Source of the DNA: Hyphomicrobiales bacterium
GTDB lineage: Bacteria; Pseudomonadota; Alphaproteobacteria; Rhizobiales; Rhizobiaceae
Length of the DNA stretch: 64,000 nt
NCBI GenBank assembly: GCA_900470195.1
Contig: UEIJ01000008.1
Coordinates: 62,001-126,000 of the forward strand
Direction of reading: 5' to 3'
A program made the position numbers and the translations under genes. Within the stretch, counting starts at the first letter, position 1; each line of letters starts with the position of its first letter. Positions 26,629-35,389 of this stretch are shown piece after piece. A model generated the notes under the pieces. It ran no database searches, was not told the origin of the DNA, and saw only the letters and a program-made list of their open reading frames with translations.

Positions 26629-27573
26629 ATGAAAAAGTTTGCTACGCTGGCGGCTCTCGCTGCCTTTTCGCTACCTGTTGCCGCGATTGCACAGGATGCA
26701 CCGGGTACCGTGAAAAAGAACAGCTATCGCTTTGTGATCGTTCCAAAGGTGGTTCATCCTTGGTTCGACAAGGTGAACGAAGGTGCCCAGCAGGCTGCTG
26801 CTGCGCTCAAGGCGCAGACTGGCGCCAATGTTGAAATCGTCTACTCAGCACCGCAGAGCGCGGACGTTGTTCAGCAAAACCAGATCATCGACAGCGCACT
26901 TGCAACCCGCCCGGATGGTCTCGCCCTCGATCTGCTTGATCCATCAGGCAATCGCGCATCGCTTGAAGAAGCGCAGAACCAGAAAGTTCCGCTAGTTCTG
27001 TTCGATTCCGTGCCACCAGAAGGTATGAACATCACCCATATAGGTTCGGATTTCTGCGAGCAGGCCAAGATTGCTGCCCGTCGTCTGGTTGAAGTTCTGG
27101 GTGATGAAGGCGAAGTCGCAATTATGATGGGCGTACCGACCGCGCCGAACCATTCGATCCGCGCCGATTGCCATCGCCAAGTGTTCAAGGAACATCCGGG
27201 CATCAAGGTTGTTGCCGAAGGTATCGACAATGACAGCATCGAAATCGCACAGCAGCAAGCAGCCGCCATTATGCAGGCCAACCCAAACCTCAAGGGCTGG
27301 GTTGCTTCTGATGCGGCTGGCCCGATTGGTATCGGTCAGGCTATCGTTGAAGCTGGTAAACAGGGCAAGGTTACGCTGGTCGGCCTCGACAATCTGCCGG
27401 AAATGCTCGACATGATCCGCAATGGGGTGGCCGACAGCTCGTCAGCTTCGCAGCCTGAATTGCAGGGCTACTGGTCAGTGATGACGCTCTGGGCGCAGGC
27501 AACTGGCGCTCCGGTTCCGGGTTATATCGATACCGGCAATGCTTTCCTCACCAAAGAAAATGTAGGTAACTAA
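26629..27573 (+). CDS. ribose-type sugar ABC substrate-binding protein
   Basis: This 314-residue periplasmic protein of the RbsB/Peripla_BP_4 group has a signal peptide (MKKFATLAALAAFSLPVAAIAQ). The mature part shows KKNSYRFVIVPKVVHPWFDKVNEGAQQAAAAL and QNQIIDSALATRPDGLALDLLDPSG, the standard ligand-binding layout. I chose the ATG at 26629 with AAGGGAGG over the upstream frame start at 26590. It is followed by a hairpin with a T-run and then the ATPase and permease genes, the usual arrangement for monosaccharide or polyol importers. The ligand is probably a small sugar or polyol that feeds the DhaKL kinase encoded downstream. Confidence 0.9.
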   Translation: MKKFATLAALAAFSLPVAAIAQDAPGTVKKNSYRFVIVPKVVHPWFDKVNEGAQQAAAALKAQTGANVEIVYSAPQSADVVQQNQIIDSALATRPDGLALDLLDPSGNRASLEEAQNQKVPLVLFDSVPPEGMNITHIGSDFCEQAKIAARRLVEVLGDEGEVAIMMGVPTAPNHSIRADCHRQVFKEHPGIKVVAEGIDNDSIEIAQQQAAAIMQANPNLKGWVASDAAGPIGIGQAIVEAGKQGKVTLVGLDNLPEMLDMIRNGVADSSSASQPELQGYWSVMTLWAQATGAPVPGYIDTGNAFLTKENVGN

Positions 27574-27593
27574 TCCATTCCTGTCTTGTTGCA

Positions 27594-27624
27594 GGGGCAC
27601 GGGTTCTCTCGTGCTCCATTTTTT
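27594..27624 (+). terminator. terminator or attenuator after the binding-protein gene
   Basis: GGGGCACG (27594-27601) pairs with CGTGCTCC (27610-27617) with one G-T pair, followed by six T. It probably lowers transcription into the ATPase gene, which starts 78 bp later. Confidence 0.75.
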
Positions 27625-27702
27625 CTGTACTATCGAGTTTGACCGGCGCGTCGCTGGATGTGTTTCGATAGGTGCTCCCAGAAGTCGTTAAGGTGGTCCA
27701 TC

Positions 27703-29202
27703 ATGGCTTATCTTGAAACAAGCGGATTAGGCAGGGACTTTCCCGGCGTAACCGCGCTGGATGGTGTTGACCTGAAAATCGAGCTGGGTCGCACGCATAT
27801 TCTTGCTGGCGAAAACGGGGCCGGCAAATCGACACTCGTTAAAATTCTGACCGGAACCGATAGCGCTTCGCGTGGCCAGGTGCTCATTGATGGTCGTGAT
27901 CCGGTTGCTGATCCTTCGCTCTATAAAAACGTGGCCTATGTTCCTCAGGAACTGACGCTGTTTCCGCAGATGAGCGTCGCTGAAAACCTATTTATGCCAT
28001 TCAGCCGAACCGGCCACGGCGGCTTTCTCGTCAACCGCAAGACTTTGCTGGAAGAGGCTAAATCCTATCTCAATCGTTTTGGCATTGAGGCCCGTCCGGA
28101 TGATCTGGTAGCGAATATTTCCGTGTCTGATCAGCAGCTTCTGCAGATTGCGCGTGCCTGCACCAATGAACAGATGAAGGTGCTGATCCTTGATGAGCCG
28201 ACGTCATCGCTGACGCGTGTTGAAGTCGAGCGTGTCTTCAGGGTCATTCGTGGTCTTCTTGATCGTGATCATGCGATTGTCTTCATCAGTCACAAGATGG
28301 AAGAAGTCTTTCAGATCGGCGATGATTATACGGTTCTGCGCAATGGCACCAAGATCGAAAGCGGTCATATCAAGGACGTGACGGAAGCCGATCTGATCCG
28401 TGCCATGTCTGGCCGCGATCTTTCCTTCGATGAGCATTTCCGCCCCTCAATGCCTGCCACTGAAACCATCATGGAAGTCCGCGGCCTATCTGGTTTGCGT
28501 TTCGAAGACATCAGTTTCGACCTGCGCAAGGGTGAGATTCTGGGCTTTGCCGGTCTGGTCGGGGCGGGTCGCTCCGAAGTGATGCAAACAATCTTCGGGT
28601 TTCTGAAATCCAAATCGGGCCAGGTGAAGGTTGAAGGCGAAAGCTGGACGCTCAACGATACGTCACGCTCTGTTGCGGACGGCATGCTGTATCTTTCCGA
28701 AGAGCGGAAACATCACGGCATTCTGCCGCTTCTGTCCCTGCGCGAAAATATCGGCATTTCGGTGCTATCGCTGACCAGCGGCAAGCTCGGCATCTCCGAT
28801 CGCCGTGAACGCAATATCGTGCAGAAGGTCATCAATGATTACGGTATCCGCACGTCTGGAATGAGCAAGCGCATTTCGCAGCTTTCCGGTGGCAATCAGC
28901 AGAAGGCCATTATCGGTCGCGCTATGGCTACGCGACCGCGCGTCCTCATCTTTGATGAGCCGACGAAGGGTATCGATATTCGCACCAAATCCGAGATTTA
29001 TCGCATCATGAAAAATCTCGCCGAAGAAGGCGTCGGGGTCATCCTCGTCTCCTCGGAACTCAACGAACTGCAGAAATGTGCAAGCCGTATCATTGCCATG
29101 CATAACGGTCATATCACCGGTGAGTTCTCCACCACCGATACCAGTAATGAAACACTCGTGGGCGCGATCTTTGGAACAGAGGTAAAAGCCGATGCAAACT
29201 AA
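27703..29202 (+). CDS. sugar ABC transporter ATPase (RbsA/MglA type, two ATPase domains)
   Basis: This 499-residue protein has two tandem ABC domains. The first has Walker A AGENGAGKST and Walker B LILDEPTSSL. The second has the modified site LVGAGRSEVM in place of Walker A, the signature LSGGNQQKAIIGRAM, and Walker B LIFDEPTKGID. This degenerate second Walker A is normal for RbsA-type proteins. I chose the ATG at 27703, preceded by AAGGTGG. The permease start overlaps its stop region by 11 bp. Confidence 0.94.
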   Translation: MAYLETSGLGRDFPGVTALDGVDLKIELGRTHILAGENGAGKSTLVKILTGTDSASRGQVLIDGRDPVADPSLYKNVAYVPQELTLFPQMSVAENLFMPFSRTGHGGFLVNRKTLLEEAKSYLNRFGIEARPDDLVANISVSDQQLLQIARACTNEQMKVLILDEPTSSLTRVEVERVFRVIRGLLDRDHAIVFISHKMEEVFQIGDDYTVLRNGTKIESGHIKDVTEADLIRAMSGRDLSFDEHFRPSMPATETIMEVRGLSGLRFEDISFDLRKGEILGFAGLVGAGRSEVMQTIFGFLKSKSGQVKVEGESWTLNDTSRSVADGMLYLSEERKHHGILPLLSLRENIGISVLSLTSGKLGISDRRERNIVQKVINDYGIRTSGMSKRISQLSGGNQQKAIIGRAMATRPRVLIFDEPTKGIDIRTKSEIYRIMKNLAEEGVGVILVSSELNELQKCASRIIAMHNGHITGEFSTTDTSNETLVGAIFGTEVKADAN

Positions 29203-30157
29203 TCCCTTTTCCAATCTTATGCGCACGCCACTTACCGGTGTTCTTGTAGCGCTCCTGGTGATCTTTGTCCTTTCGGCGATCCTGTCACCCTACTTCCTGA
29301 CTCCTTACAACTTGTCGGTTATTGCGCGCGGTCTGGCTTTTGTGGGGCTGATCACCATTGCACAGTCCATGCTAATGGTGTTGGGCGAACTCGATTTGTC
29401 GCTTGGCGTTATCGGCGGACTTTGTGGCGTGCTGTCCGGTATTTTGATGGTGCGGATGGGATTCGAGCCCTATTCGGCGATGCTGCTGGCCACACTGCTT
29501 GGGCTTTGCCTCGGTCTGTTCAACGGTTTCCTTGTCACTTTCTTGGGTCTGCATTCGCTGGTGCTCACCATTGGTACGGCAGGCATTTTTGGGGGTGCCA
29601 ATTTGGTACTGACGCGCGGTGTTGCCATCACCGGCATTCCGCGCGATGTGCAATATCTCGGTCGCGGTGATTTATTCGGTGTTCCGGTGCCATTCATCAT
29701 CATGTTTGTTGCATTGCTGATCGCGACGTTCGTGATGCTGAAAACACCGTTCGGCCGTTATATGTATGCTATCGGCAACAATCGTGACGGTGCCCGTATG
29801 CTGGGCATTCGCGTGGACCGCGTGCGTCTTATGGTGTTCGGTGCGGCCGGTGCCATTGCGGGGTTGGCAGGTGTACTCATGGTTGCGCGTCTTGGAACGG
29901 CGCAACCATCCATTGGCGACAGCTGGGTTCTGGCGCCGATTGCAGCATCCGTCATCGGCGGCGTTGCCACAACGGGCGGTATCGGTAGCCCGATCGGTGC
30001 GATCCTCGGTGCAGGTATCATTGCTATTATTGAAAACATCATCGTTCTGTTCGGTGTCTCTCCCTACTGGCAGGGCATTGTTTCAGGCGCAATCGTCGTA
30101 CTGGCTATCTCGTTCGATGCCATATCGCGCCGTTATTTGCGCCGTGATGCCCGCTGA
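29192..30157 (+). CDS. sugar ABC transporter permease (RbsC type)
   Basis: This 321-residue integral membrane protein has eight to ten hydrophobic segments. It shows the RbsC-like ALGGLxxGxxNG-type element as LLGLCLGLFNGFLVTFLGLHSLVLTIG and the GRYMYAIGNNRDGARMLGI motif, which is the family's cytoplasmic coupling loop. Its start overlaps the ATPase gene by 11 bp. The importer has only this one permease gene, as usual for CUT2 systems, which work with permease homodimers. Confidence 0.92.
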   Translation: MQTNPFSNLMRTPLTGVLVALLVIFVLSAILSPYFLTPYNLSVIARGLAFVGLITIAQSMLMVLGELDLSLGVIGGLCGVLSGILMVRMGFEPYSAMLLATLLGLCLGLFNGFLVTFLGLHSLVLTIGTAGIFGGANLVLTRGVAITGIPRDVQYLGRGDLFGVPVPFIIMFVALLIATFVMLKTPFGRYMYAIGNNRDGARMLGIRVDRVRLMVFGAAGAIAGLAGVLMVARLGTAQPSIGDSWVLAPIAASVIGGVATTGGIGSPIGAILGAGIIAIIENIIVLFGVSPYWQGIVSGAIVVLAISFDAISRRYLRRDAR

Positions 30158-30192
30158 ACTGACGATCTGACGCATTCCAGAAAGCTAGAAGT

Positions 30193-31956
30193 ATGAATGA
30201 ACAAGTCAAAACCAAAAAGCTGATCAATGCGCCTGAAAACATCATTGCAGAAATGATTGAAGGTATGGTCGCTGCACACCCGGATATGCTGCGTGTCGAA
30301 GGCACAACGGGCCGTGCGGTTGTGGCGGTCGATGGCCCGCGTGAAGGCAAGGTCGGTATCGTTGTGGGCGGCGGTTCAGGCCACGAACCAGCCTTTGCGG
30401 GTTATGTAGGTCGCGGCCTTGCGGATGCAGCGGCGGTCGGCAATGTGTTTGCCTCGCCATCCCCCGCACATATTGTCGAAGCGGCACGGGCTGCTGATGG
30501 CGGTGCCGGTGTGCTGATGCTTTATGGCAATTACACCGGTGACGTTCTCAACTTCACTATGGCTGCCGAGGAACTGGCGCAGGACGGCATGGAGGTGTGT
30601 CATGTCGCGGTTGCCGATGATGTGGCCTCAGCTCCACTTGATCGCAAGTCGGAACGTCGCGGGATTGCTGGTGACTTCTTCGTGTTCAAGGTTGCGGGTG
30701 CTGCGGCTGATCTGGGGGAATCTTTGCTGCGTGTTGAAGCACTAGCGGAGGCTGCCAATGAGGCAACGCGTTCCATGGGGGTAGCATTAAGCCCATGCTC
30801 GCTGCCACAGACAGGCAAACCGAATTTCACCATTGGCGACGATGAGATGGAAATCGGCATGGGGCTGCACGGTGAGCCGGGCATCCGCCGTCAGAAGCTT
30901 GCACCTGTCGATGAAGTTACCGACGAATTGATGGTTTCAATTACCGAAGAACTCGACCTCAAAGCCGGTGATCGCGTCGCTGTTCTAGTTAACGGACTTG
31001 GCGCGACCTCGCAGATCGAACTGTATCTTATCTTCCGTCGTGTGAAGCAGATTCTTGATGGTAGGGAAATTCAGGTTCACGCCTCATGGGTTGGCGAATA
31101 TGCGACTTCGCTTGAAATGGCCGGTGCATCGGTGACGCTGATGAAGCTCGATGCGACCCTGCAGATGCTCCTTGATCATCCCTGCCAAACGCCAGCGCTG
31201 ACGGTTGGTGCTGTGCAGGCAGCGGATCGTGAACCGGCTTCGCTTCGCAAGGCTGCACGCAGCGTTGAACACAAAGAAGCGTCGACGGATACGGCGCGCA
31301 AGCTCATCACCGAGGGCGATGTGACGCCTGCGCTCTTCAAGACGATGATGATGAATGTCGGCAATCAGATCATTGCCGAGAAGGACTGGCTTTCGGAACT
31401 CGATGGCGTGATCGGCGATGGCGATCACGGCATCACCATGGAGATTGGCTGGAAGGCCGTTCAGCAAGCGCTTGAAGACGAGCCGGGTGACGAGACGATT
31501 GAAGCCATCTGCAAGCGCATGGCCAAGGCGTTTCTTGATGCGGTTGGCGCCTCGTCGGGTCCGCTTTATGCAACGGCATTCCTGCGTGCGGGTACGGCTG
31601 TCAGCAACCGTCTGAACCTTGATGGAACCGGCATTGCCGAATGGCTTGCAGCCGCATCGCAAGGCATCCAGGATCGAGGCCGCGCGGCACCGGGCGACAA
31701 GACGATGATCGATGCCTGGGTTCCTGCGGTTGATGCTGCGAATGAAGCTGGCAAGGCAGGCAAATCAACGCTCGACGTGTTGATTGCGGCGCGTGACGGC
31801 GCTGAAGCCGGGATGAAGGCCACAGCGGCGATGGAATCGCGCCGCGGACGTTCGGCCAAGCTTGGCGAGCGTTCCATTGGCCACATCGATCCCGGTGCGG
31901 CGTCCACGTTCGTAACCTTGCGCGCCATGGCGGAAGCGCTTCAAGCCAAGGCTTAA
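30193..31956 (+). CDS. DhaKL fused dihydroxyacetone-type kinase
   Basis: This 587-residue ATP-dependent ketose kinase has an N-terminal DhaK domain (about 10-335) and a C-terminal DhaL domain (about 365-587). The covalent substrate-binding histidine lies in GMGLHGEPG (H227), and the other site residues lie in GGGSGHEP and YTGDVLNF. The DhaL magnesium-ATP motif is GDGDHG, with SSGPLYATAF and GDKTMIDAW following. Family members phosphorylate dihydroxyacetone or tetroses such as erythrulose. With a ribose-type importer upstream and a SorC-type regulator downstream, a polyol or tetrulose pathway is more likely than free dihydroxyacetone, but no dehydrogenase is encoded next to it. Confidence 0.9.
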   Translation: MNEQVKTKKLINAPENIIAEMIEGMVAAHPDMLRVEGTTGRAVVAVDGPREGKVGIVVGGGSGHEPAFAGYVGRGLADAAAVGNVFASPSPAHIVEAARAADGGAGVLMLYGNYTGDVLNFTMAAEELAQDGMEVCHVAVADDVASAPLDRKSERRGIAGDFFVFKVAGAAADLGESLLRVEALAEAANEATRSMGVALSPCSLPQTGKPNFTIGDDEMEIGMGLHGEPGIRRQKLAPVDEVTDELMVSITEELDLKAGDRVAVLVNGLGATSQIELYLIFRRVKQILDGREIQVHASWVGEYATSLEMAGASVTLMKLDATLQMLLDHPCQTPALTVGAVQAADREPASLRKAARSVEHKEASTDTARKLITEGDVTPALFKTMMMNVGNQIIAEKDWLSELDGVIGDGDHGITMEIGWKAVQQALEDEPGDETIEAICKRMAKAFLDAVGASSGPLYATAFLRAGTAVSNRLNLDGTGIAEWLAAASQGIQDRGRAAPGDKTMIDAWVPAVDAANEAGKAGKSTLDVLIAARDGAEAGMKATAAMESRRGRSAKLGERSIGHIDPGAASTFVTLRAMAEALQAKA

Positions 31957-31981
31957 ATCAACCAAAAACAGGGGCCGTATC

Positions 31982-32938
31982 TTAACGCGGTCCCTGTAAT
32001 AGCGCACGGGCCACGCCTTCGTTCGTAACGAGGCGATTAACATATCCTCCACGCAAAATGGCCCGAATAATCGGGATTTTGTTCAGTCCACCCGAAACCA
32101 GAACCGACGCCGGTTTGAGTTTGAGCTTATCAGGGGGCAACGCAATGATTGAATCATTGAGGAAATGGTCAATCGGACACCCCTGAGCATCAAGAAAATA
32201 TCCCAGAAATTCACCAACTGCACCCATCTTCAGCACCGCATCGAGATTATCTTTCACCACGCGAATATGGGTAAGCGAAGTGTCAGATGTGAGAGCTCCA
32301 CACGATACAAGGCCTATATCGGCAATTTCGGTTCGGGCAAGAACGTCCGTCAGTTCATCACTCAAAAGTATGGCATAACGGCTTTCGCGGTTGGCGCAGT
32401 AAATCGGCGCGGTCAGATAGTGACATTCCACACCTAATGCACGAGCAAATTCAGTTGCAACTTCAAATGTATTGGTTGAGGAGCCGCTGGTCACGCCGCC
32501 GGTCAGGCTGACTACCCAGCTTTGAGGTTTGGGGCGTGTATGCAGACTGCGTACCGCGAAACTTAACGTGCGGCCGGAGGCGATGCCTATGCCCATGTCG
32601 CGCCCTGCAATAAGCTCGCTGGCCATCTTTCCAGCAGCCTCACCTATCACACGTTTCTGCTCCAGATAATCATCTAGGTCAGGTACAACGACGACCTCCG
32701 CCAAGCCGTAGCGCGTAGAAACTTTCTCTGCAAGTTCAATACAATCTACAAGCGGCAGATTGACAGTCACATGCACCTGCCCAGATTCACGAACCTGACC
32801 TATGATTTTGTTGACTTTCAGACGTGTTATGTTGAGACGTTGTGCAATCTCATGCTGGGTCTGGCCGCCGAGGAAATAGAGCCATGCCACCCGCGCACGT
32901 ACTTGTTCGTCGTCGGCGACTGGAGAGTTCTCGTGCAT
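31982..32938 (-). CDS. SorC/DeoR-type sugar-binding transcriptional regulator
   Basis: This 318-residue regulator has an N-terminal helix-turn-helix (about 15-55, WLYFLGGQTQHEIAQRLNITRLKVNKII) and a C-terminal SorC sugar-phosphate-binding domain. It is of the same general type as EryD, the erythritol-operon repressor of Brucella. The C-terminal part shows VSLTGGVTSGSSTNTFEVA and VLVSGGLNKIPIIRAILRGGYVNRLVTNE, where the phosphosugar is bound. It is convergent with the DhaKL gene, only 25 bp away, and likely senses the phosphorylated product of that kinase. Confidence 0.87.
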   Translation of the reverse strand: MHENSPVADDEQVRARVAWLYFLGGQTQHEIAQRLNITRLKVNKIIGQVRESGQVHVTVNLPLVDCIELAEKVSTRYGLAEVVVVPDLDDYLEQKRVIGEAAGKMASELIAGRDMGIGIASGRTLSFAVRSLHTRPKPQSWVVSLTGGVTSGSSTNTFEVATEFARALGVECHYLTAPIYCANRESRYAILLSDELTDVLARTEIADIGLVSCGALTSDTSLTHIRVVKDNLDAVLKMGAVGEFLGYFLDAQGCPIDHFLNDSIIALPPDKLKLKPASVLVSGGLNKIPIIRAILRGGYVNRLVTNEGVARALLQGPR

Positions 32939-33269
32939 CTATCGGCCTGTTGCTCTGTTGTCCATGATGCGGTTTTCGACGCGACGGAAGTGTTAAGCGT
33001 ATTCTGGGATGCAATCAATACTCGACCTGGAACGCCAGGATAATAAAGTCATTCCAAAATCATCTGAAACTCTGAGAGGGCTCGGTTTGTCTTAACAGTT
33101 TGGGGATATTTCTAAGTGGATTTCCGCCTCGATTATGCTGCCACCGTCATCGCCACAGCGCGTTAATGTAAACCTGACCATCGTCTACCAGTTAGCGCTG
33201 AATGTGGGCGGCGGCTATTGTAAAGGGACAGATAAGCCAGTGCCAACACGGGAGCCTAGTTATGTGACG
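32939..33269. promoter_or_regulatory. gap between the SorC-type regulator and the DUF1537 kinase gene
   Basis: This 331-bp region contains the promoter of the regulator gene and the end of the kinase transcript. No coding region is supported; the plus-strand frame from 33135 lies mostly opposite the kinase gene and has no family resemblance. A perfect palindrome sits at its right edge. Confidence 0.4.
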
Positions 33270-33276
33270 TCACATA
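33261..33276. other. 16-bp perfect palindrome over the kinase stop codon
   Basis: TATGTGACGTCACATA is a perfect 16-bp palindrome that includes the stop codon of the DUF1537 kinase gene (33270-33272). It contains TGTGA and TCACA half-sites with a 2-bp spacer, shorter than a CRP site. It could be a protein-binding site or a small terminator hairpin without a T-run. Confidence 0.4.
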
Positions 33277-34529
33277 GCTGCCAAGGCATCAAGAATAACA
33301 GTTTCATTTCCGGTTTTGCCAGATTTAAAAAAAAACCGGGTTTTTTGATTGTCATCACTCTCACAAAATCCCGTTCCGATTCCATTATCGGGAAAAGCAC
33401 GAAGCCTCTGTAAGTTAAGACGCTTTATGACGCCGCCAGATGTCTCACCGCCAACGACTATAAGCTTGTCGAGGCCAAGTTCGGAAATAGCTGCAGCGAG
33501 CTCGGATATAAGCTTTTCACCCTTTTCGCTTGCGCCACGGACGCCCAATTCTGTCTGGATTTCTTTGACACGAGCATCACTAACCGCAGTTGAAATGAGG
33601 TAAGGCTGTTTGCCGTGATGATCTCTTGCCCATTCCATTGCCTTTGAAACCATAGCGTCGATATCGCCATCTTTTATCAGGTCCAGAGTCAAAACCGGGT
33701 AATGTCTGGCAAAAGCTGCAATCTGTCCATCCGCAATGGGACCAACTGTTCCAACCAGAACCGCGGCAGTGCCATGGCTTGGTAACGGTGGCGCGACGGT
33801 TATGGCTGGCTCGAGCGCAAAGCGATCAATTCCAAGCTGAATGAGAACAGCGTCGGAGCTGACCATTGTTGGCTGTGCCTGTGCCAGTTCGGCGACGATC
33901 TTGACGTCGCCGTCATCGCTTGCATCGACAACGCAATAGCATTTGCCTGCATTTGCGAGCTCATCAAGATGTGCTTGCGCTGCGTCCTTGCCTTTAAGCA
34001 GTATGGAGTGGGGCAAAAGCCCGATCGGCTCGCTCGTCTGTTTTCCGATGAAACGCACTAAGTCAGGGTCGCTCATTGGAGTGGCAGGATCATAGCGCTT
34101 GACGGATTCAGAGATGAGGCGGCTTCGATAGAAAAGATAACCTTGGTGAACCGTGGCGTTAAACTTCGGAAAGCCGGGGCAGAATAAAAGACTGCTCGGA
34201 TTATAGCGCGCGCGCAATATGTCGGCAGCGGGCCCAACATTACCCTGTTCTGTTGAATCGAAACTGGCACAGACTTTATAAATGACCTGATCGCACCCAA
34301 TTGCATCAAACGCATCAGCTGCGCGCGTAATCTGTCGTTTTGCTTCATCGGGCTCAGCAAGACGCGTTCTGCCGGCCCATATGACGACAGCTTCGCCTGC
34401 GCATTCGCGGATAGAGTCAATATCCGTCACGACGGCGGTTCTAATGCCTGCTGATTCATAATAGGCAGCGACCATCAACGCGCCTGTCATATCGTCGGCG
34501 ATGATCCCAAGAGTACCGTTATTCCCCAT
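33270..34529 (-). CDS. four-carbon acid sugar kinase (DUF1537; OtnK/DtnK type)
   Basis: This 419-residue kinase has the two-domain DUF1537 architecture. It opens GTLGIIADDMTGALMVAAYYESAG, the family's substrate-binding start. The nucleotide domain near the C-terminus ends LIVVGGETSGGVIKRLNL. DUF1537 enzymes phosphorylate four-carbon acid sugars such as 3-oxo-tetronates or threonate. I chose the ATG at 34529 with GAGGA upstream. It is divergent from a class II aldolase gene, the usual partner that decarboxylates 3-oxo-tetronate-4-phosphate to dihydroxyacetone phosphate. The dehydrogenase and isomerase of the known pathways are missing here. Confidence 0.85.
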   Translation of the reverse strand: MGNNGTLGIIADDMTGALMVAAYYESAGIRTAVVTDIDSIRECAGEAVVIWAGRTRLAEPDEAKRQITRAADAFDAIGCDQVIYKVCASFDSTEQGNVGPAADILRARYNPSSLLFCPGFPKFNATVHQGYLFYRSRLISESVKRYDPATPMSDPDLVRFIGKQTSEPIGLLPHSILLKGKDAAQAHLDELANAGKCYCVVDASDDGDVKIVAELAQAQPTMVSSDAVLIQLGIDRFALEPAITVAPPLPSHGTAAVLVGTVGPIADGQIAAFARHYPVLTLDLIKDGDIDAMVSKAMEWARDHHGKQPYLISTAVSDARVKEIQTELGVRGASEKGEKLISELAAAISELGLDKLIVVGGETSGGVIKRLNLQRLRAFPDNGIGTGFCESDDNQKTRFFFKSGKTGNETVILDALAAM

Positions 34530-34573
34530 TTTTGTCCTCGTATCATGCCATGCGTAATTGCGCGTCATGGATA

Positions 34574-34590
34574 ATGAAATTTAATTCCAA
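34574..34590. promoter_or_regulatory. candidate IclR operator, site A
   Basis: ATGAAATTTAATTCCAA lies 45 bp upstream of the DUF1537 kinase start and 94 bp upstream of the aldolase start. It matches 15 of 17 positions of the perfect palindrome in the iclR promoter (54599-54615). Confidence 0.6.
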
Positions 34591-34683
34591 TTAAGTATCA
34601 TTTTGATGGACCGCGTCAATTACCGGGATTATGAAGTTAGGCATCATCACAAATTCTTGGCTGCCAACAACGGGGAACAGAGG

Positions 34684-35343
34684 ATGCCAACCGATTATGA
34701 TCAGGGCCTTGAAGCACGTCGCGCAATCGTGGATGCGATGCGTCATATGGAACAGAAGGGCTTCAATCACGGCAGCAGCGGGAATATCAGTATCCGGGAA
34801 GGTGAACATATCTGGGTTACGCCGACTGGCGCCACATCGCTTATGAAGCCTGAAGACATGAGTCTCGTTTCTGTGGAAGGCGAGCATCTTGCGGGCAAGG
34901 TGCCTTCCAGCGAATGGCGCATCCATACAGAAATCATGCGCAATCATCCCGAAGCAGGCGCGGTCATCCATTCGCATGCGGATAGCTGTGTTGCATTGTC
35001 GTGTCTGCGTAAGCCATTGCCCGCTTTCCATTATATGATTGCTTCGTTTGGCGGGAACGAGGTTCCCTGTGCTGATTACCGCGTCTTTGGTTCTGATGCT
35101 TTAGCCTATGAAGTCGTGAGGGCTATGGGCAACCATCGCGCCTGTCTGATGGCAAGCCATGGAATGGTGGTGTGGGGCCGGGATATGGCACATGCAACGT
35201 TGCTGGCAGAGAAACTTGAAGCGCTGGCACACCAGTACATATTGGCTTGTCAGATTGGTGAGCCAGTTCTTCTGAGCGAGGCTGAACTAGATGAAGTTCG
35301 CGCACGCTACGGATATTACGGTAGCAAACCGATGCCGCGCTGA
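34684..35343 (+). CDS. class II aldolase family protein (OtnC / fuculose-aldolase type)
   Basis: This 219-residue zinc-dependent aldolase-family enzyme has the metal ligands HSHAD and the ASHGM histidine, with the family glutamate in PSSEWRIHTEIMR. The substrate-phosphate region is NHGSSGNISIREG. In the four-carbon acid pathways this family acts as a 3-oxo-tetronate-4-phosphate decarboxylase; other members cleave fuculose- or rhamnulose-phosphate. I chose the ATG at 34684; a longer frame from 34603 lies over the promoter. It faces the kinase gene and ends in a strong terminator. Confidence 0.82.
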   Translation: MPTDYDQGLEARRAIVDAMRHMEQKGFNHGSSGNISIREGEHIWVTPTGATSLMKPEDMSLVSVEGEHLAGKVPSSEWRIHTEIMRNHPEAGAVIHSHADSCVALSCLRKPLPAFHYMIASFGGNEVPCADYRVFGSDALAYEVVRAMGNHRACLMASHGMVVWGRDMAHATLLAEKLEALAHQYILACQIGEPVLLSEAELDEVRARYGYYGSKPMPR

Positions 35344-35349
35344 TAAGAA

Positions 35350-35379
35350 CAGGCCCGAATGAAAATTCGGGCCTGGTTT
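35350..35379. terminator. bidirectional terminator
   Basis: CAGGCCCGAA and TTCGGGCCTG form a perfect 10-bp stem with a 6-base loop, between the convergent aldolase and dimethylformamidase-like genes. Confidence 0.85.
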
Positions 35380-35389
35380 GCATTGTGGA

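Noticed and set aside
33135..33413. Plus-strand frame of 92 codons
   Set aside because: It has no ribosome binding site and overlaps the DUF1537 kinase gene on the other strand.
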